This document shows, in pieces, positions 61,204-64,000 of a DNA stretch of 64,000 nucleotides (positions are counted from its first letter, which is position 1; every line of letters starts with the position of its first letter). The stretch comes from NORP23 sp050302475 (GTDB taxonomy: Bacteria; Pseudomonadota; Alphaproteobacteria; Rhodobacterales; Rhodobacteraceae): assembly GCA_050302475.1 (NCBI GenBank), contig JBNLBF010000005.1:62001-126000 (forward strand), given 5' to 3'. Below the pieces are notes generated by a model. It was not told where the DNA came from. It did not search any database and was given only the letters and a program-made list of their open reading frames with translations. The position numbers were made by a program, and so were the translations under genes.

Positions 61204-61568
61204 GCGACACAATCCGGCTCGACAAATGGCTGTGGCAGGCGCGGTTTTTCAAAACCCGCACGCTCGCCAGCAAGATCGTCAACGCCGGACATGTGCGGGT
61301 GAACGAGGTTAAGGTCGCCAAAGCGTCCTACAGCGTGAAGGTTGGCGATGGGTTGGTGTTTCCGCAGGCTGAAAGGATCAGGATTGTGCGGATCGAAGCG
61401 CTGGGCGAACGCCGTGGCCCGGCGAGCGAGGCGCAAACGCTTTACGAGGACCTGACACCGGAACAGGAGCGTCCGACACCGGTGGAAGAAGAACGCGTTG
61501 GCGGTTGCCCCACCAAAAAGGACCGGCGGCAGATGGATGCGCTGCGAAGGTCAACTGACCCCTCTTAG
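61200..61568 (+). CDS. S4-domain RNA-binding protein (Hsp15-like)
   Basis: This 122-residue protein has an N-terminal S4 domain (IRLDKWLWQARFFKTRTLAS, GHVRVNEVKVAKASYSVKVG) and a charged C-terminal tail. Hsp15-like proteins rescue stalled 50S subunits carrying peptidyl-tRNA. It is coupled to the Suv3-like helicase by an ATGA overlap. Its 3' end overlaps the convergent thioredoxin-like gene by 4 bases. Confidence 0.88.
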   Translation: MSDTIRLDKWLWQARFFKTRTLASKIVNAGHVRVNEVKVAKASYSVKVGDGLVFPQAERIRIVRIEALGERRGPASEAQTLYEDLTPEQERPTPVEEERVGGCPTKKDRRQMDALRRSTDPS

Positions 61569-62215
61569 TTTGATGCCTCGCGGAGGAATTGCAGTTCCTC
61601 AAGCATAATGGCGCGGTCGTAGCCTCGGTATAGGAAAAACAAAAAGTCGTTGCTGATCTCGAAATCGGAACTCGGCAATTCGTGCGTATACTTGCCGCTT
61701 TGATCAATCGCGTAAATGAACGGCAAGTAAAACGCATAGGCGTCGGCAGCGCCGGTTTCTTCCAGAACGTTGTAACCGTCGTCGGAATATTGGGATTCGA
61801 TGTTCAGAATAATGAAGTTGTTTTTAACGTAGTCAGCCAATTCTTTGGCCAGCGCAATCGTCTCCTCAGAAACCTTTTCACGCATTTCCAGCGGTTCATC
61901 ACCTTCTAGGGAATAGGCAAACTCGCCATACTCCCCTTTCACATGTGATTTGAAAACGTGACACCAGATACACCATTCGGCACCGTAAACGATAAGTATG
62001 GTCTTTTCCGTTTGTTCCGCCTCGGTCATAGCGGCTGCGAGCAGGTCCATTTGGACCCCGCATTCGTCATAGGCTTTGGCTCGGCCGCCAAAACAATCCT
62101 CCGATATTTCGCGCGGATAAATGGATAGGGTTTCGTCTGCAATCGAGGGCACAGGTGCCAGCACAACTATCGAAACAAAGGCTAATATGAGCGAGCGTAT
62201 CGAAAAAGGAACCAT
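61565..62215 (-). CDS. Exported thioredoxin-like protein
   Basis: This 216-residue protein has a signal peptide (MVPFSIRSLILAFVSIVVLA). A thioredoxin-fold active site WCIWC follows (Cys82, Cys85) within ILIVYGAEWCIWCHVFKSHV. Two further cysteines (41 and 52) precede it. It should act in periplasmic thiol-disulfide exchange. The sequence after the active site is unusually acidic and the family cannot be named exactly. Confidence 0.75.
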   Translation of the reverse strand: MVPFSIRSLILAFVSIVVLAPVPSIADETLSIYPREISEDCFGGRAKAYDECGVQMDLLAAAMTEAEQTEKTILIVYGAEWCIWCHVFKSHVKGEYGEFAYSLEGDEPLEMREKVSEETIALAKELADYVKNNFIILNIESQYSDDGYNVLEETGAADAYAFYLPFIYAIDQSGKYTHELPSSDFEISNDFLFFLYRGYDRAIMLEELQFLREASN

Positions 62216-62427
62216 GTCTTAATTTTCTGAGTTAATGACCATTTGGTTTTCGCCAAACTAATCGCGAACCGGATCACGTTCCAGCATTAACTGATTGCAG
62301 AAAATTGCGAACGTTGACGCACGGATGCGGAAACGAGATCGGACTTGAACCTTCACTTAACCCCGCATAATAAGCGGGTCGAGATAGTCGCGTCCGCGCG
62401 CCGAAATGTAAATTTCCGAGGTTCCCG

Positions 62428-62766
62428 ATGACCTATATCGTCAATGATGCCTGCATCGCCTGCAAATACACCGACTGTGTCGAAGTTTGCCCCGTGGATT
62501 GTTTCTACGAAGGCGAGAACATGCTGGTGATCCATCCCGATGAATGTATCGATTGCGGTGTCTGCGAACCCGAATGCCCGGCGGATGCGATCCGTCCGGA
62601 TACCGAACCGGATGCGGAAAAATGGGTTGAATTCAACCGCAAATATTCCGAGCTGTGGCCGGTGATCATCTCGCAAAAAGATCCGCTGCCGGATGCCGAA
62701 AAACATGACGGCGAAGAAGGCAAGCTGGAGAAATATTTCAGCGAAAAACCCGGCGAGGGCGGCTGA
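62428..62766 (+). CDS. fdxA: Seven-iron ferredoxin FdxA
   Basis: This 112-residue ferredoxin has the pattern of Azotobacter FdI: Cys9, 12, 17, 21 and 25, then Cys40, 43, 46 and 50. It should carry one [3Fe-4S] and one [4Fe-4S] cluster. It serves as a low-potential electron carrier, and family members are linked to oxidative stress. The C-terminal extension is acidic. carD lies about 200 bases downstream with its own promoter. Confidence 0.95.
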   Translation: MTYIVNDACIACKYTDCVEVCPVDCFYEGENMLVIHPDECIDCGVCEPECPADAIRPDTEPDAEKWVEFNRKYSELWPVIISQKDPLPDAEKHDGEEGKLEKYFSEKPGEGG

Positions 62767-62815
62767 GCGGAAATCGCGCCAGAGTCGTGAAAATATTGCC
62801 AAAAAGTTACCTCCC

Positions 62816-62844
62816 TTGGAAATGGGCATTTTTTGTGCTATATT
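62816..62844 (+). promoter_or_regulatory. Promoter of carD
   Basis: TTGGAA and TATATT are 17 bases apart, 126 bases ahead of the start. This is a strong housekeeping-type match, leaving a leader of about 120 bases. Confidence 0.65.
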
Positions 62845-62969
62845 AAGGGTATATATCCGACGGCTTATCCGGATTTCGGGAGGGAAAGCCGTACTAATCG
62901 ACAGGGACACGCAGGTTGCCGCCCGGCAATCAGTGGGTCCTTTGTCTCGCTAAAAGGAAGTGAGTATAG

Positions 62970-63476
62970 ATGAGCAAAGGCACAAAGTTTCGCGCCAATG
63001 ATTACGTGGTCTACCCGTCCCATGGCGTGGGCAAAGTGGTTTCCATCGAAAAGCAGGAAGTCGCTGGGTTTGAACTGGAGATGTTTGTCATCACCTTTGA
63101 AAAAGACAAGATGACGCTTCGTGTTCCGACCGAAAAAGCCGAGTCGGTTGGGATGCGCCCGCTCTCCAGCCCTGACGTGGTGGAAAAAGCCATGACGACG
63201 CTGAAAGGCCGCGCGCGGGTGAAACGTGCCATGTGGTCGCGCCGTGCTCAGGAATACGAACAGAAAATCAATTCCGGTGATCTGATCATGATCGCCGAAG
63301 TGGTTCGTGACCTGCACCGTAATGACGAACAGCGCGAACAATCCTATTCCGAACGTCAGCTCTACGAAGCCGCACTGGAACGCCTGACGCGCGAAGTTGC
63401 TGCCGTGGACGGGATGGGCGAAGATGATGCACAGCGCAAGGTCGGTGATCTGCTGGACAAACGCGCTGCTGCTTGA
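62970..63476 (+). CDS. CarD-family transcriptional regulator
   Basis: This 168-residue protein has the N-terminal RNA polymerase-interacting domain (NDYVVYPSHGVGKVVSIEKQ, MTLRVPTEKAESVGMR) and a helical C-terminal DNA-binding part (SRRAQEYEQKINSGDLIMIA, AALERLTREVAAVDGM). In alphaproteobacteria CarD supports promoters with weak -10 contacts, including rRNA and ribosomal protein promoters. The AAGGAAG site precedes the ATG. Confidence 0.92.
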   Translation: MSKGTKFRANDYVVYPSHGVGKVVSIEKQEVAGFELEMFVITFEKDKMTLRVPTEKAESVGMRPLSSPDVVEKAMTTLKGRARVKRAMWSRRAQEYEQKINSGDLIMIAEVVRDLHRNDEQREQSYSERQLYEAALERLTREVAAVDGMGEDDAQRKVGDLLDKRAAA

Positions 63477-63490
63477 GCTAGAATTTTGTG

Positions 63491-63522
63491 AAAACGCCCT
63501 GCGATTTGCGGGGCGTTTTTTT
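63491..63522. terminator. Terminator between carD and cobS
   Basis: AAAACGCCCTGC pairs with GCGGGGCGTTTT (one G-T pair) around GATTT and is followed by seven T residues. The convergent cobS gene ends at its edge. Confidence 0.9.
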
Positions 63523-64000
63523 ATGTGAGGATGGCAACGGCTGTGGCTATCGCGGCCAATTCGGCGACCTGTTGCGTCGCCCCCAGAATATCCCCCGTTT
63601 GCCCGCCAAGTGCGCGTTTGGCGTAAGCCGTAATCGGCAGGATGGCGAGGAACGGGATCAGGAACAGCGCTGCCGCCCCAAAGCCCGTTGCCAGGATACA
63701 TAAAACCAGCGCGATAAGGGCCCCTGTTAAGACCGTCAGCTCGGTCGGTTGGCCGGTGGTGGCGGACAGGCCATCCTCGGTCGCATTGCGCAGGATCACC
63801 ATCTGGAAGGACATGGCGGCGCGACTGACCGCGCCTATGGCCGCCAGCGTCATCACCGCGGTCGCAATGTCAGCCAGTCCGGACCAACGGCCCAGTGTCA
63901 CCAGCAACAGGACCAGCACGCCATAGGTGCCGATCTGGCTGTCATGCATGATTTCCAGCTTCTTTTCCCGGCTGGATGCCCCCATTCCGTCGGCCGTGTC
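63521..64000 (-). CDS. cobS: Adenosylcobinamide-GDP ribazoletransferase, partial
   Basis: This C-terminal part (about 159 residues) of CobS carries DTADGMGASSREKKLEIMHD followed by SQIGTYGV, the signature Mg-binding and substrate loop, then several transmembrane helices. CobS joins adenosylcobinamide-GDP and alpha-ribazole in the last steps of cobalamin synthesis, in the inner membrane. The start lies beyond the right edge. Confidence 0.92.
   Translation of the reverse strand, partial: DTADGMGASSREKKLEIMHDSQIGTYGVLVLLLVTLGRWSGLADIATAVMTLAAIGAVSRAAMSFQMVILRNATEDGLSATTGQPTELTVLTGALIALVLCILATGFGAAALFLIPFLAILPITAYAKRALGGQTGDILGATQQVAELAAIATAVAILT

Overview
The window is chromosomal DNA from an alphaproteobacterium, most likely a Rhodobacterales (Roseobacter-type) species. 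The grounds are the secE-nusG-rplKAJL-rpoBC order followed by the str, S10, spc and alpha ribosomal blocks, secY followed directly by adk and rpsM with no rpmJ, a Suv3-like helicase / S4 protein / seven-iron ferredoxin / CarD cluster, and a LysR gene divergent from a DUF1127 gene. This placement comes from family knowledge, not a database search.

Layout. 1-2678: minus-strand genes (partial PLP dehydratase, small AT-rich membrane protein, DMT exporter, exported PilJ-type protein). 3167-15221: secE, nusG, rplK, rplA, rplJ, rplL, rpoB, rpoC, with L1-site-like and L10-leader RNA structures. 15414-18278: outer membrane protein, glycosyltransferase and FkbM-type methyltransferase. 18588-24981: rpsL, rpsG, fusA, tuf, rpsJ, rplC, rplD, rplW. 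25105-29421: P-loop kinase, AraC regulator, two NAD(P)-dependent dehydrogenase/epimerase proteins and a CPBP membrane protease. 29676-32323: rplB to rplP. 32622-37497: opine-synthase-like dehydrogenase, GH3 glycosidase, GNAT, DoxX, a small protein and an AT-rich membrane/ribbon-helix-helix pair. 37662-41840: rpmC to rpmD. 41907-45343: DUF4375 protein, two ArsR/SRPBCC modules and an exported metallo-beta-lactamase-fold protein. 45672-50864: rplO, secY, adk, rpsM, rpsK, rpoA, rplQ. 51456-64000: membrane lipase/P450 pair, LysR/DUF1127, hydrolase/SCP2 pair, outer membrane proteins, helicase cluster, fdxA, carD and partial cobS.

The main pattern is that the ribosomal supercluster is cut into blocks by unrelated accessory genes at four places (rpoC|rpsL, rplW|rplB, rplP|rpmC, rpmD|rplO). 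Ribosomal blocks end in strong intrinsic terminators, and most restart from a recognisable promoter; the rpmC and rplO promoters are near copies of each other. The accessory cargo is not functionally tied to translation. No tRNA, rRNA, IS element or CRISPR array was recognised. No clear new defence or biosynthetic system was found. The best leads are the interrupted ribosomal architecture, the paired ArsR/SRPBCC modules with their own operators, and the AT-rich membrane/RHH pair.
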